DNA of 64,000 nt, taken from NCBI GenBank assembly GCA_033961575.1, contig CM066733.1, positions 134,714,421-134,778,420 on the forward strand, read 5' to 3'. A program made the position numbers and the translations under genes. Positions 12,741 through 24,649 of the stretch are shown piece after piece (position 1 is the first letter of the stretch; the number at the start of each line of letters is the position of its first letter). The stretch comes from Aselliscus stoliczkanus. Lineage: Eukaryota; Chordata; Mammalia; Chiroptera; Hipposideridae. Below the pieces are notes generated by a model, which saw nothing but the letters and a program-made list of their open reading frames with translations, was not told the origin of the DNA and did no database searches.

Positions 12741-13212
12741 ACATCCATTATATAGAAATATAAACTATTAAGAGAATAGTTTCTATATCATTCTATCATC
12801 TAAGGAGACTCAAAAGAATAAAAAAAGGTAATTTTACTCTCTTTGCCTCCTTCAGGACATGGAAGTCTCCAGGTCCAGGCTTTGGTTACCAACCCCCATC
12901 AGGCAACTGCCACCCTTCTCAAATCAAGAGCATCTTTGTGTTTCCAAGTGGCAATGAAGGAAATCCAAACCTCTCTTTGGAAGATTGGATCTAGCAGGAG
13001 ACAAATTAGAGTTGCTTTCATTTTAGAGGGGAGAGACTTTAGGGAGTCTCCCGTGGCCCCCCGCATCGGGAAGAAGAGGTCTACCCAATGGGAGATGGTA
13101 CTGAGGCAAGCTAAATATTAGGTACCATAACTTGCCGTATCTTGATTCATTAGTCAAGATATGAAAGCCTAACCCATCAGGAGGACAGCCCTGACTTCTG
13201 AATATACCACAA

Positions 13213-13512
13213 GTGTAAGGCAGGGAGTACAGGGCATAGCAGGAAGCACCAGGTATAGCAGGGACCACAGGACATACATAGCAGGGAGCACCGGGCAAGA
13301 CAGGGAGCACACGGCATGGCAGAGAGCACAGGGCATGGCAGGGAGCACAGGGCATGGCAGGGAGCACCAGGTATGGCAGGGAGCACAGGGCATGGCAGGG
13401 AGCCCAGGGCATGGCAGGGAGCACACGGCATGGCAGGGAGCCCAGGGCATGGCAGGGAGCACCAGGTATGGCAGAGAGCACAGGACATGACAGGACCATG
13501 GAGCATGGCAGT
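13213..13512. repeat. 19-bp minisatellite, about 15 copies
   Basis: The unit is about catggcagggagcacaggg (19 bases), clearly phased at 13334, 13353 and 13372, with variants such as tatggcagggagcaccagg. Edges are more diverged than the centre, as in arrays that grow by unequal exchange. Because the unit is stop-free and 19 is not a multiple of three, long artefactual frames appear on both strands. I do not treat them as genes. Confidence 0.95.
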
Positions 13513-13570
13513 CAAGTTGGACTGAAGACCAGAAGCCCACACTCCCAGTTGTGGTCTGTGTCACACTCCA

Positions 13571-13611
13571 GGATGATTGATGATGATTGATGATGATGAT
13601 GATGATGATGG
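13571..13611. repeat. (GAT)n microsatellite
   Basis: A GAT trinucleotide run with two 'GATT' interruptions at its 5' side. Confidence 0.95.
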
Positions 13612-15270
13612 GTGTATGTTTGTATCTCCAAGAGAACAGTAGAGCCATCCCAAAGCATGAGTGAGGTTAACTTTTCCAAAGAACCTTGGTTAGTGTGGTC
13701 AAGACAGACTTTTGACTTAGAGATGAAGAAATCTGTGATCCCTGCTGCAGGTTCATGGAAAAATAAGAATATCTGCTACAAATACAGTAAATATTATATA
13801 ACTAATAATGAGTTTATTTAGGAAAAGTTTGTAATATTCATCAATGAATAAAGTTAATCAACTTCATGGCAAGAGTGCATACAACAGAACTATTAATATG
13901 TTTTTGACCTACAAAGTGTGCATGACTCCCCTTGATTCTGACCAATGACCTATTGCTGTACTTAAAGTTTTCCTGTTTTCGGGTCCTCTGCCAGGATCCC
14001 ACTGATGGTTCCTTCCCTCCTTTGCTCTCAACGAACACAGAAGAAAAACTGAAAGGCATTTACTGCATTAAAATCTTCATGTCTTTAGTCATGTCACCAC
14101 TGATTTTTTTAAGCCATAGGAAGGGGGAGCATGTATTTCTACTTTCTTTTTTAGATTATGAGTCATGTGGAAATTTTTCCAAATTAATTGAGAATATTCT
14201 ATCAAATAAATCAACTTTACTTCCAGGGTCCTTTTAACCTGAGCTTAAGATAAAAAGTTGCAAGAAAGTGCTGCTGTTATCTGGTTAAAACTGACAGCTG
14301 TGAGATATATGGATGGTTGTCTGCAAGTTTAGAAACAGGAAGCAGAACTTGCTGCGTTTGCCAAAGGGCATATCAACCAAGAAAGTTGTTATGTAGGAAA
14401 TCAAGATCAGATGAGCTCAAAGAGGCTCTTCGAGAACAAAACAGTTTGCGGTGACAAGCAGTGACGTGAGATTATGTTTATGTGAACACAAGCTCTTTCC
14501 TCCCAAGTCTGGTGACTAGAGTCTTTTCTTCCCTCAAAACAACTTTATTGGCAAAGGTCACCATGTTATTAATTGTGGAAGCCTGTGGGTCACTATTAAC
14601 GTATCACACAGAGGTCTTGATACCATCTGCTGCTGATTAGTTGATTAAGTTTTACCCACAGGAAAAGCATGGCGGCAGCCTGCCACAGGCAAGGCCACAC
14701 ATGACGTATGAAAGAGCTCTTGTTGAACCCCAGACAGGAGTGACGCAGTGAAAAACACACCTGATTCCATCAGCTCTCCATGGCAACAGGGCCACTAGTC
14801 AGGCCAGATAATGAAGGTCCATCATCAGGATGAGGCTTCTCCTACAAGAGGGAGTTTTGAAAGGTAACATGTCAACAACAACGCCTCAGCAACAGCTGTT
14901 TGTTACTGCTGTAGACAAGGATACAAAGAAAGGGCAACACTGCCAGAATAACTTGCAAATGAACAGGAGATTCCTGCCCTGAAAGAAGGAACAGTGTAGA
15001 TATAAATGTTCCTGGTTGCCTTGGGGAAGAAGGCAGATAAGCATATGCTGAGTTGGCACCTCTATGTATCTACAAACTCTTTATTGAATGAGCAGAATAC
15101 CTCCCTTCTGAACATCCCAGCACCTTGTAGGGAGAACCTCAGATCTCAGCAGTTTAGAGTTGTAAGAAGAAATAAGGGAAGTAAGAGCTAGAAAGCCAAA
15201 TGAGAGGGGAAAGGAGTCACAGCATTCTGAATCCTTCCCTAAGGCAAGGTGGGTCCCTGCCCTTATGGGC
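13612..15270. other. Intergenic, largely unique sequence
   Basis: No gene and no repeat is recognised across 1.6 kb. Of the long stretches in the distal half, it is among the least repeat-like, so it is a candidate for conserved non-coding DNA. Only a cross-species alignment could show that. Confidence 0.45.
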
Positions 15271-15273
15271 TCT

Positions 15274-15294
15274 TTTTTTTTTTTTTTTTTTTTT
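15274..15294. repeat. Poly(T) tract
   Basis: A run of about 21 thymines. No retroelement body is recognisable beside it. Confidence 0.9.
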
Positions 15295-15344
15295 GGCTTT
15301 TACTAGAGACTGTTGGGGATTTTGTTGGCTTGTTTGCTTAGATG

Positions 15345-15480
15345 TCTATCTCCTGTGTAGTTCCCAAGGGCAGGATTATAGTGTCTTTTTCATCTTCATA
15401 TCCATAGTACCTGGCATAGAACAGGAGCTCAAACAATATTTACCAGTTGCTGGTGGTGATGGTGGCGGTAGTGGTGTGGA
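15345..15480. repeat. L2/MIR-like 3' relic
   Basis: Text 'cccaagggcaggattata' and 'agtacctggcatagaac' matches the common 3' tail shared by ancient LINE2/MIR copies. Confidence 0.5.
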
Positions 15481-16154
15481 AAGCAGGCTGAATAGAAGTA
15501 CAGCCAAGTGATGGGACATTCTCTTTCTAGGCATTAGACAGTTGTGGAGATCCCTGGGAAATTCCTGTTCAGATCCTGGAGAAGACCCTCTAGCCAGGCT
15601 CCTCAAGACAGGGACTCCTCCTGGCATCCTCTCCCAGAAAGGCAGGAGAGCCTAATTGTTCAGAGCATGGGCTCTGGTGTCAGACAACCCAGAAAGTAAA
15701 TTGCTTACTTTCTCTGTATTTCACATTTAACCTTTCAGTCTTGTTCTTTAGGAGTCTCTGACTGGATGGAAGACGAATCAGGTATCTAAGTTTCTCCCTT
15801 AAAGCTGTTCTCTAGACCACTGCCAATCACTGGGAGTGCTTCAGATTTCCTCGCTTAACCCCTACAAATGTACAGTTAAGTCACTTGAAAAGAAAAGATC
15901 AATGGTCCAAACCAATCCACTGTAAGTATACCTGAGGCACTTAATTTGCCCTTGAGCATTATCTCCTTTCCAGGTCTGATTGCTACTTATTATCTTGAAC
16001 ATTGCCAGGTACTATGGCAGAGACCATAAGCAACCAACGCTCAAAAAGCTGAGGGGACTTAAAGCCAAGCTGTTAAAACAATATGAATGTTGGGTGATTA
16101 ATACACATACAAGTATGTGTCCAGAGAGTGGTTATATTGCCCCCCACCCTACGT

Positions 16155-16162
16155 ACACACGT

Positions 16163-16196
<34 letters not shown>
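16155..16196. repeat. (CA)n microsatellite
   Basis: A CA dinucleotide run of about 40 bases following 'tacgtacacacgtg'. Confidence 0.97.
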
Positions 16197-16198
<2 letters not shown>

Positions 16199-17400
16199 TG
16201 AGCCCACAGAATTCCATGGACACATTAACATTTGAATATATAGGAAATTTGATAAAGTTCATTCTGGAAGCCATCAAAATAAGGTAATCCATAACTACAA
16301 ACCAGCAGCAAAATATCACCTAGGTAAAGGACCCTGACTCTCTTTCATCTAGACCACCTTGATCAAATTCTCTCGAAACAGCAAAAAAGAAGGGAGAGAG
16401 AGAAAGAGAGAATCACTGAGATGGTTTCTCGAAAAGTGTATTCAAAGGATGAAAATTTCTACTACGAATTTTAAGTCATTAAAACAGGTACCTTTCTTAT
16501 CTAGGATTGTATTCCTATCGCATGACTGCACCTAATAAAGTAAGAGGACTCAGCTATGTTGTCTTTTATATCAGCTATAGTATGCTGAAATATACATGTG
16601 TGCATTTATATATTTGTATTATACATGTATATACAAATATATTTAAAATACAGCCCTAAAATCATTTTAAGATCACACAATTATGTAAATAGAAGGGGAT
16701 AAAAATGTTACATAATTTATCTAGAACATGGCTTCATTCAGACTAAAAATACAATTATTTCATTGTTTTTCCTTGATGCTCTTCAAAGACAACAATTCCA
16801 CAACTGCTATCAGGAATGGTTTGTGTTATAATAGCCAGGAAGTTCTCTCAGGCTCTCTCTCTCTTTCTCAATAAACTCTGTTTATCTTAGAAAAATTTTA
16901 GATTTACAGAATTATTATAATTAACACAGCAATATTATAGAGAATAAATGGATAATATTCCATTTATACCACACCCAATTTCCACTCTTATTGTCATATG
17001 TCATAAGTATGGTACATTTGTTATAACCAGTGAATGAATATTGATATGTTATTTTGTCAGTGTTCCCCTGTCTTTTTTCTGTCCCAGGATCCCATGCAGG
17101 ATACCACATAACATTTAGTTTTCATGTCTCCTTAAGCTCCTCTTCATTGTGATGCTTTCTCAGACTCTCCTTGTTTTTGATGACCAAAACTAGACAGTTT
17201 TGAAGATCACTAGTCAGATATGTTGTAGAATGTCCCTGAACTGGTATTTTTCTGATGTTTCTCCAATTAGACTAGGTTAATGTATGTTTGCAGGGAAGAC
17301 CATAGAAGTAAAGCGCCACTATCACATCATATCCAGGGCACATATTGTGAATTGAATTATCACTTTTAGGAGGTTCTTTTTCATGTCTAAAGTAAATCCC
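16197..17400. other. AT-rich intergenic sequence
   Basis: No gene is recognised. A small inverted repeat (atatatttgta at 16608-16618 paired with 16632-16642) lies in an AT-rich patch. The rest is featureless to me. Confidence 0.5.
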
Positions 17401-17407
17401 TTTTGTT

Positions 17408-17600
17408 AGAGCAATGGTTCTCAAAGTGTGATCCGCAGATGAGCAGCATCAGTATCAACTGGAACTTGTTTGAAAAATGCACATTTGAGGGCTGGTAATG
17501 TACCTACTTAATCAGAAACTCTGGGGATAGGGCCCAGCAGTCTGTGTTTGAACGAGTGTTCCAGCTGATTCTGAAGCACCTGACTACGAACTACTATGCC
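17408..17600. repeat. MER5-type (hAT) DNA-transposon relic
   Basis: The pair 'agcaatggttctcaaagtg' and 'tccagctgattctgaagcac', with a central 'agaaactctggggatagggc', is the typical layout of MER5A-family non-autonomous hAT elements. Confidence 0.75.
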
Positions 17601-17671
17601 AGAGGTTGTCTAACACATTCAGTCTCAATATATACAAAAAAACCATTTCTCACTGCTCAACCATTAAGTAG

Positions 17672-17757
17672 TGGCTCTCAGTCTCACAGCATTTTATGAA
17701 TACCTGTCACCAGATACTCTGATTTAACTGGTTTAGGGGAGGTTTTGTTAAAAAGAT
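17672..17757. repeat. MER5A-type relic, left half
   Basis: This is the left half of a second MER5A-like element: 'gtggctctcagtctcacagc' and 'agatactctgatttaac'. It is cut by the HAL1-like insertion and resumes at 20630. The duplication AAAAAGAT is seen at 17750-17757 and 20630-20637. Confidence 0.7.
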
Positions 17758-20629
17758 GGCACAGTCGGTAAAAGCTGTGTTTACCTTCTCTCACAGCCAC
17801 ATCAAAATTACAACTCATCTACAAAACAACCATTATTGAGAACTGCCTGAAATCAAGCTGAACTGAAGCCTTTCAACTAAGGACACGCAGCAGAAGCCAC
17901 CTCCAGACTGGTAGGAAAGTCAGAGACACGAAACGGGCTGGTCCCACACCTATGTGGGACCATTAAAGTTTGGGAGGGCTATTTCAGCTGTGGGGGTCCC
18001 CCCTACCCCCTAAAGGAGTGAGGGATCCCAGCCCAGGGTTCCAGTGCCAGGGAGAAGAGTACCCATAATTTTTGGTTGTGAAAACCAGCGGAGATTGTGA
18101 CTAAGAGTAAATGCAGCTGCACTCATAGGAGCTCCTCTAAAAGGGACTTCACACGGATTTACCCACCAATGGAATTACTCCTCTGAGCTCCAGCCCTGGG
18201 GCAGCAGCTGGACAGGTGGTAGGGACAAATGGTGGGAAATTAAGTTATGTGGCTTGCGACAGGGCCTAGAGAAGTGGCTTTCTCCTGGACTGGGGAGCTG
18301 GTGGAGGCCATTGTTTCTTTGTTGAACTCTCCCTGTTCCTGGCATGCAAACACAGGTGGTTGCCATATCTGAGTCTCCATCATTAGCTCACTCCAACCTG
18401 GAGATTTGAGACCTTGCCTCATCCAACTTTCGGGCACACCAGGCTGCTTTCAGTGGCTTTTTCATGCAGACCACCTGCCTTGGTCCAAGCTGCAGACTTT
18501 CCTAGACTCTCAAAAGTTCACAGAACCCAGACAAGCTGCCTCTGGCTAAGCAGCCCTAAGCCCGGCACTAGCAGCAACCAGCTTTGGCTTGTGGCTTGGC
18601 CTCTTAAGGCCCTTCCAAGCACAGCATGGGTAGCAACCACCTGCAGATTTCTTTCTGGCTCCTGCTGAGTGGCCCCAGGTGGCGGATGGGCTGTGGCTGA
18701 AGTAGACCTACAGTGGATCCCTTCAAAGGTGGTCCTGGGGCTGGCACCCCCCAGTGGCCAGCTTCAAAATGAGCTGGAGCATCACCCAACTGCCTCCAAG
18801 TACAACACACCCAAAGGGCGGATTGGGCAAGCCCCAGAGTCCTGCTGAGGCAGACCCTGCTCTGTAGGGTCAGTCCCTGCACAACAACTCTTCCACTGTA
18901 GTCAAGGCCAGTCCTCACAACCAGTGAGCCCAAGGGTCAGCCCCTCACACTGATGTGCAATTATCAACCAAGGCTCAGCTACAATAGGAGGGAACATACA
19001 CTCACACAGGGGAAACACCTGGAATGCATGGCTCAGGTGATCGGAAAGACTGCGCCACTGAACCACACAGTACACCTACTACATAAGGCCACTCTACTAA
19101 GACTGGAAGACATAGCAGCCATACCAAATACATAGACACAAGCACAGGGAGGCAGCCACACTGGGGAGACAAAGACACATGTCCCAAATTTAAGAACAGA
19201 ACAAAGCTCCAGAAAAAGAACTAAGCGAAACAGAGATACACAATCTATCAGACGCAGAATTCCAAACACTGGTTATAAGAATGCTCAGTGATCTCATAAA
19301 GAACTTCAACAGAGCGATAAGAAGCATAAAAATGGAGTGGAAACCATAAAAAAGAACCAGTCAGAAATAAAGGATACAACAATGGATATGAAGCATATAT
19401 TACAGGGAATCAACAGTACATTAAATAAAGCAGAGGACCCAACCAGTGATGTAGAAGATAAGGTAGTAGAAAATACCCAATTAGAACAGCAAAAAGAAAA
19501 AGTAATCCAAAAAATTGAGGTGAGTTTAAGGGGCCTCCCAGACAATATCCAGCGTACCAACATTCACATTGTAGGAGTATTAGAAGGAGAAGAGAGAAAG
19601 CAAGGAATTGAAAACCTAGTTGAAGAAATAATGACAGAAAACTTCCCTAACCTGGTAAAGGAAATGGACATACAAGCACAAGAAGCACAGAGGGTCCCAA
19701 ACAAGATAAACCCAAGGAGGTCAACGCCAAGACATGTTATAATTAAAATGCCGAAAGTTAAATACAAAGAGAATCTTAAAAGCAGCAAGAGAAAAGCAGT
19801 TACATACAAGGAAGCCCCCATAAGACTATCAGCTGATCTCTCAACAGAAACTTTGCAGGCAAGAAGGGAGTGGCAGGAAATATTGCAAGTGATGAAAAGC
19901 AGTGACATACAACCAAGATTGCTCTACCCAGCAAGGCTGTCATTTAGAATTGAAGGACAGATAAGGAGCTTCTCAGACACAAAAAAGCTGAAGGAATTCA
20001 TCACCACCAAACCAGTATTACAAGGCATCTTAGAAGGACTTCTTTAAGATGGGAGGGGGGTTAAGGATGAGTGAAAGGGGAAGGGACTAAGAAGAACAAA
20101 TTGGTTGTTGTACAGTAGTCATGGGGATGTAGAGTATAGCATAAGGAATATAGTCAATAATATTGTAATAACTAGGTGTGGTGCCAGATAGGTACTAGAT
20201 CTATCAGGATGACAGATGGGAATGGGGCTGGGGGCAGGGTGAAAAAGGTGAAGACATTAAGAAATACAAATTGGTAGTTAATACAGTAGAGGGGAATATA
20301 ATCAACAATGTTGTAAAGATCATGTAAGGTACCAGATGGGCACTGGACTTATCAGCGAGATCACTTTATAGACTCTGTAGATGCCTGACTAATGTGTGTA
20401 CACCTAAAGCTGAAGCAGAGTAATATTGAATATCAACTATAAATATATAGGTATATAGTCATGGGATGTGGAGTACAACATAGGGAAGATAGTCAACGGC
20501 ATTGTTACAGCTATACAAGATGTCACAGGGGTAGTAGCTTGGGGGTGGGTTATCACTTTATGAGGGTTTCAAATGTCTAAGTGTTATTGCGTTGCTTTGT
20601 ATACCTGAAACTAATAAAAAATAAATTTC
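17758..20629 (+). mobile_element. HAL1-like (L1 ORF1-only) retroelement, near full length
   Basis: The order is: an L1-type 5' UTR from about 17758 (cacatcaaaattacaac, agccacctccagactgg, gggctggtcccacacc), an ORF1 region from about 19200 to 20047, then a 3' UTR of about 580 bases ending in 'ctaataaaaaataaattt'. There is no ORF2 (endonuclease/reverse transcriptase): the ORF1 stop runs straight into the 3' UTR. That layout defines HAL1 ('half-L1') elements, which are mobilised in trans by L1 machinery. Length is about 2.9 kb. It sits inside a MER5A relic with an 8-bp duplication AAAAAGAT. Because L1 5' ends often begin AAGATGG, the exact left border is ambiguous by a few bases. An L1 with an internal deletion is the alternative. 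Confidence 0.8.
19200..20047 (+). pseudogene. L1/HAL1 ORF1 (broken by a frameshift)
   Basis: ORF1p is the RNA-binding chaperone of L1-type elements. The C-terminal 230 or so residues are open (read from about 19337 to the stop at 20045-20047). Motifs typical of ORF1p are visible: LRGLPDNIQRTNIHIVGV (start of the RRM), ENFPNLVKEMDIQAQEAQRV, APIRLSADLSTETLQARREW and RLLYPARLSFRIEGQIRSFS (CTD). The N-terminal coiled-coil part (around AEFQTLVIRMLSDLIKNF, 19250-19310) is in another frame and ends at a TAA at 19347-19349. A single-base indel near 19330-19345 therefore splits the gene. I do not think it is expressed as an intact protein. Confidence 0.8.
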
Positions 20630-20700
20630 AAAAAGATCTCCCAGGTAATTCCCAGCCTAGACAGAGTTGAAGGCTCCTGCGTCTGGCCCTTAGCTAAGAG
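20630..20700. repeat. MER5A-type relic, right half
   Basis: The text 'ctcccaggtaattcccagcc' continues the MER5A element interrupted at 17757. Confidence 0.65.
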
Positions 20701-20879
20701 AAGTCTGCCCTCTTCTACTCACACTTTCCGTGCACCTCGTGCTCTCCTTCCTTTCCCCTCCGACTTCGGAAGAATGGATCAATTAGTAGCCTGATTTCTT
20801 AGAAAACATCAAACAGGTTTTAATACTATAGAATTTCAGAGTGGGTAATAGCTATAAAGGTCAACTAGTTTAGTGGTTT

Positions 20880-20904
20880 TAAACTTTTTTTTTTTTTTTT
20901 TTGA
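20880..20904. repeat. Poly(T) tract
   Basis: A run of about 19 thymines with no recognisable retroelement body attached. Confidence 0.85.
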
Positions 20905-21267
20905 GCAGATCTCTTTGTTCAGAGGAAATGTTATGGGGAAACTCAATATAGAAAAAGAGGGAAATCAGAACTGCCATGAGTGAAGGGTAAGGGGGCTTGA
21001 GGATGCTTCTGGCACAGGTGGGCCATCACTGGCCTGGTCCAGCATTCCTAATCAATGGTTGTCTACCTTCTCCTTCATCCCCTCCAGTGATCAAAGCTTC
21101 TATACCACTAAGCCACTTCCATTTTCAGTTCAGCTCAAAGCTTTCCAGCATTCTTTCCTCAGAGCCCAAATGTGCCTCCCTATCACTTCTTATCGCTAGT
21201 TATTTTCTTGGTAGTAAAGAGAGGAGATCTCTTCCCTTTCCTATTAGAAGACTCTTCTCATTTCACA

Positions 21268-21335
21268 AGCTCCCTAAGCAGTGGTTCTCAGCTAGACTGC
21301 ATTGGAATCACCTGAGGAGCTTTTAACACTCCAGA
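21268..21335. repeat. MER5-type relic fragment
   Basis: 'agcagtggttctcagcta' and 'ttggaatcacctgaggagct' form one end of a MER5A-family element; the other end is missing. Confidence 0.75.
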
Positions 21336-22470
21336 TAGCCAAATTGTATTATGAGTTAATAATTTAGTATCTCTTCGTGTGGGACCAGGTAGGTGGACTT
21401 TTTACAGTGTCACAGACAGATACAATGTGCAACCTAGGCTGAGCTTGAGCACCTGTGCCAGAGCCTCCCCTGCCCAGGCACGTGGCCACCTCTTCTATCT
21501 GATCCTCAGTTCACACCATTTTCAACCTTCTCACCATCTTCTCTGGTTTCTTTTTAGAATGCTCCATTGTCCGAATCCAAATTTAAGACATAATAGTACA
21601 ATCTGTATAAATTTGTGTAAGTGGTTTTTACAAACAGAAGGCAAAAATACCTGTAAGTGCTAAGTTGATATATTATGCAATTCTTCCTTGCCCGAAGTAA
21701 TTAAAATAAAAGGTATCTATCTATTCCTTCATAATGCAACAATTTAAGTCCTGCCCACCAGGTTCCCCTTCCCCTGTACAGGAAGGATCGTACAAACCTT
21801 CCTACATTTCTCGAACCAGACCAGGCCTTGTCAAAAAGGAGCAGTCTTTCCTTTCACAGCTAGTGCATTTGCCCTGCCCTGGTTTTATGACAGGTAGATG
21901 ATGTGATGGTTTTTAAGTAAAGACCTAAGCAACTCCACCCAAATGGCACAGTTTTTTGGTTTTTGTATTATTTTTTTGGTGGGGATTCCTCTTTCCTGTT
22001 CTACCCCCTGTACCTATTAGTCAGCAAATAACTGAGCTGTGCAAAACACAGTCTGCATAGGTTGTCGAGTTCACCAGCCTCCAAATGGCCCCTCCTGAAT
22101 CCTCTTAACCAGTATTTCCTGAATGAAGTTAAGCTCGCATAGGCCAGGAGCAAAGTATTTTGCTAAAAGGGTGGGATGAAGCTCACCTTCGAATGCTTAA
22201 GAGCCAATGATAATTACTCATCACCACCAAGCTGAAGAACACATCTCAGTTGTTTCTATTTTCATTCATTAACTTCTTCCCTCTTATTTAGGTGATTCAT
22301 AGCCATTAAGTCTAAAGAAACATAAAGGGGATAAAGTCAGCATAACCACTGGATTCTAAGATGTGGTAAACTCAACCAACTGCTCTGGCTGCAGAGCATG
22401 ACTGAGGCAAACACATCAGTTATGCTGAGAGTGTTGGATCCTCAACTCCTATAATTATTTTATTTTTCTT
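21336..22470. other. Intergenic, mostly unassigned
   Basis: No gene is recognised. A segment of about 77 bases (21607-21683) has a diverged direct copy at 23581-23658. Confidence 0.5.
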
Positions 22471-22479
22471 CACTTATCT

Positions 22480-22830
22480 CACTACCCTAAGCCTCACAAC
22501 AGTATTTCAGAAGCACTTTCCAAAACTTCAACTTTCTCACATCTAATTTGGGGATAATCATAGCAGCTACCTAGTAAGGCTATTCTGAATACTAAGTGAA
22601 ATAATGGACATAAGGTTCTAAATACATGATATTATTAAGTACTGAATAACTATTATTAATATTATTATTATATTGTATATGTCATATATGCTGTTATTAT
22701 TATGTAACATAATAAAATAATAATTGTATTATTTTCCACTCATTTCAGAGTCAAGAAACTATATGCCAGTGACAACTGTATGCCAGCTATTGTGACAGGA
22801 ACTGGGACTTTAAAAGTTAATAAGACATAG
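22480..22830. repeat. MIR-type relics and AT-rich DNA
   Basis: 'tttggggataatcatagcag' followed by 'ctacctagtaaggctattc' is MIR-like text. It is followed by an AT-rich patch with ATT repeats (22645-22735). Confidence 0.5.
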
Positions 22831-24640
22831 ATTTTGTTTATCACACAGGGAGAATGATATGGAATGTTTTGAGTTTACACAACTCTTTCATGTCTATCCT
22901 CTGAAGATCTCAGCTTCTACCCTCTCGCTTTCCCTCATCTCATGGCTTTTTTCTTCCTTCCTAAGATCAAGGCAAGTCAATGGAAACCTTTCAGGGTTCC
23001 TCTACGTCTCAGAATTTCTCCATGTCATCAAGGCTCTTGTGTTTCTGTCTTCTTGCCATAGAAGACCAGGTCTCTCCACTCAGCGCTGGCCCTTCCCACC
23101 CTCTGTGCTTTGCCTCTGGGAGGATTGTGCCCTCAGCCTCTGCTGTAAGCTCTGAGCACTGCAGCCCACAGGGTTAAAATTGGGCCTTTGTTCTTGAAGC
23201 GATTAGAGCAGACTTGAGGTGACAGAAAAAAAAAAGGAAAAAAAAAGCAACCTGCAAGAATAGCTCATACTAAATGCCACATGAGTCATTGAGGCGTGGA
23301 GAAAAAGTGCCACAACCTGCAGCAGGGAAACCATTGAGCTCCAGCTGAAAAAAAATTACTATTCCCAACAGGAAGAAAGCTAACTTCCAACAACTTCGTA
23401 ATCATATTAATGACACTCTAATATCTTATAGTTTTTATAAAGTAACTACAAAAATTACTTCCTTTAAGCCACTTATTCAACTCAGTGAGGAAGGTTAAGA
23501 AATATTCTGTCCATTTTACAAATGAGAAAACTGAGAGTGAGAGAGATGGTGAGGGTGGGGGTGGTTAGGAGAAATCCCAAATAAATTTGTGTAAGCTGGT
23601 TTTACAAATAGAATGCAAAAATACCTGTAAGTGCTTAGTTGATAGAATATCAAATTCTGAGCAGCTAGTAAATTCTGGAGCCAGGACTTCGGGTTGGGTC
23701 TTCAGAGCACCCTCCCACTTGACATTTCCTCCTGGGCCATTAACATTTTTTAGTTTACTATGTGACAACATTTTACTGGGAACTTAGTAATGTTTTATCA
23801 CCTACCCTTTACAACTCTAGAAGGTAAGTCTTACTACCTGCATTTTAGAAATGAGGATGACCTTGTGAAGAGGGATTGGGAAGGAGGGAGCCTGTTCAGT
23901 AACTTGCCCCAAATCCCACTGTGAGGAGGCTAAGAGTTGGCACATAAATCTAGGCTCACAAACCCATAATTCTATGTATTACACTATGTTCCTTATGTGT
24001 TAAGGACTTTTGCTTGTGAGAGCAAAAGATAATACAAAAAAAGTAAAAGCTAAGTTTAACTCAGGTGACAGTGACAGCAGCTAAAAATGGACACACCCTG
24101 GTTAGGCAATTTGTTTATGCCAAGATGGCCACAGTGCAGAAGAAGAGAGAGTCCTCCTCAGTAATGGCCAGAAACACTCAGCTGTTTTCACAAACACTAA
24201 TTCTTAAGTTATTTATGAAAGGAAAATTATTTAATTGAACTTTCCCTTAATTTTTATTGCTCTTTATGATAACATGAGATCCCCTCCTAGAAACTCCTCA
24301 ATAACTAAGGTTCATGGTAGTGACTCTGTGTCCACTCAGACCTGTTATTCACATTGCCTCTCACAAAGGATTCCATGGTTTACATTTTTCAAATAAATTC
24401 AGTTATTTGTATTACCTTGGACATGTAGACATCTTTAAACAGTACCTTAACTAATTTGAAGCTTAGGATGTTGGCAAAAATTTCTATCAAAGAAAAACAC
24501 TAAAGAAGATGTTATAAACCAATTTAAAGAATATGTGTTCAACAAAATATGTAAAAGTAATAATACTTAATATAGTGTATTAAGTATGATATTGCAGCCT
24601 CTTCGGAAATTTAGCTTTAGAAAGGGAGACCACTTCATGG
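22831..24640. other. Intergenic with MIR-like scraps
   Basis: MIR-like words occur at about 23460-23545 (ttttacaaatgagaaaactg) and 23780-23990 (tttagaaatgaggatgacc). The open frames are short and unsupported. Confidence 0.5.
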
Positions 24641-24649
24641 ATGGAGTAG

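Noticed and set aside
13213..13512. CRISPR-like regular array
   Set aside because: Units are directly adjacent with no unique spacers, in a mammalian genome; it is a minisatellite.
13023..13648. Minus-strand frames of 121-159 codons rich in Cys and Pro
   Set aside because: They are translations of the 19-bp minisatellite in different phases; the same pattern appears on the plus strand.
19337..20047. Active L1 with ORF1 as a host gene
   Set aside because: The N-terminus is out of frame and ORF2 is absent; surrounding structure is that of a retroelement copy.
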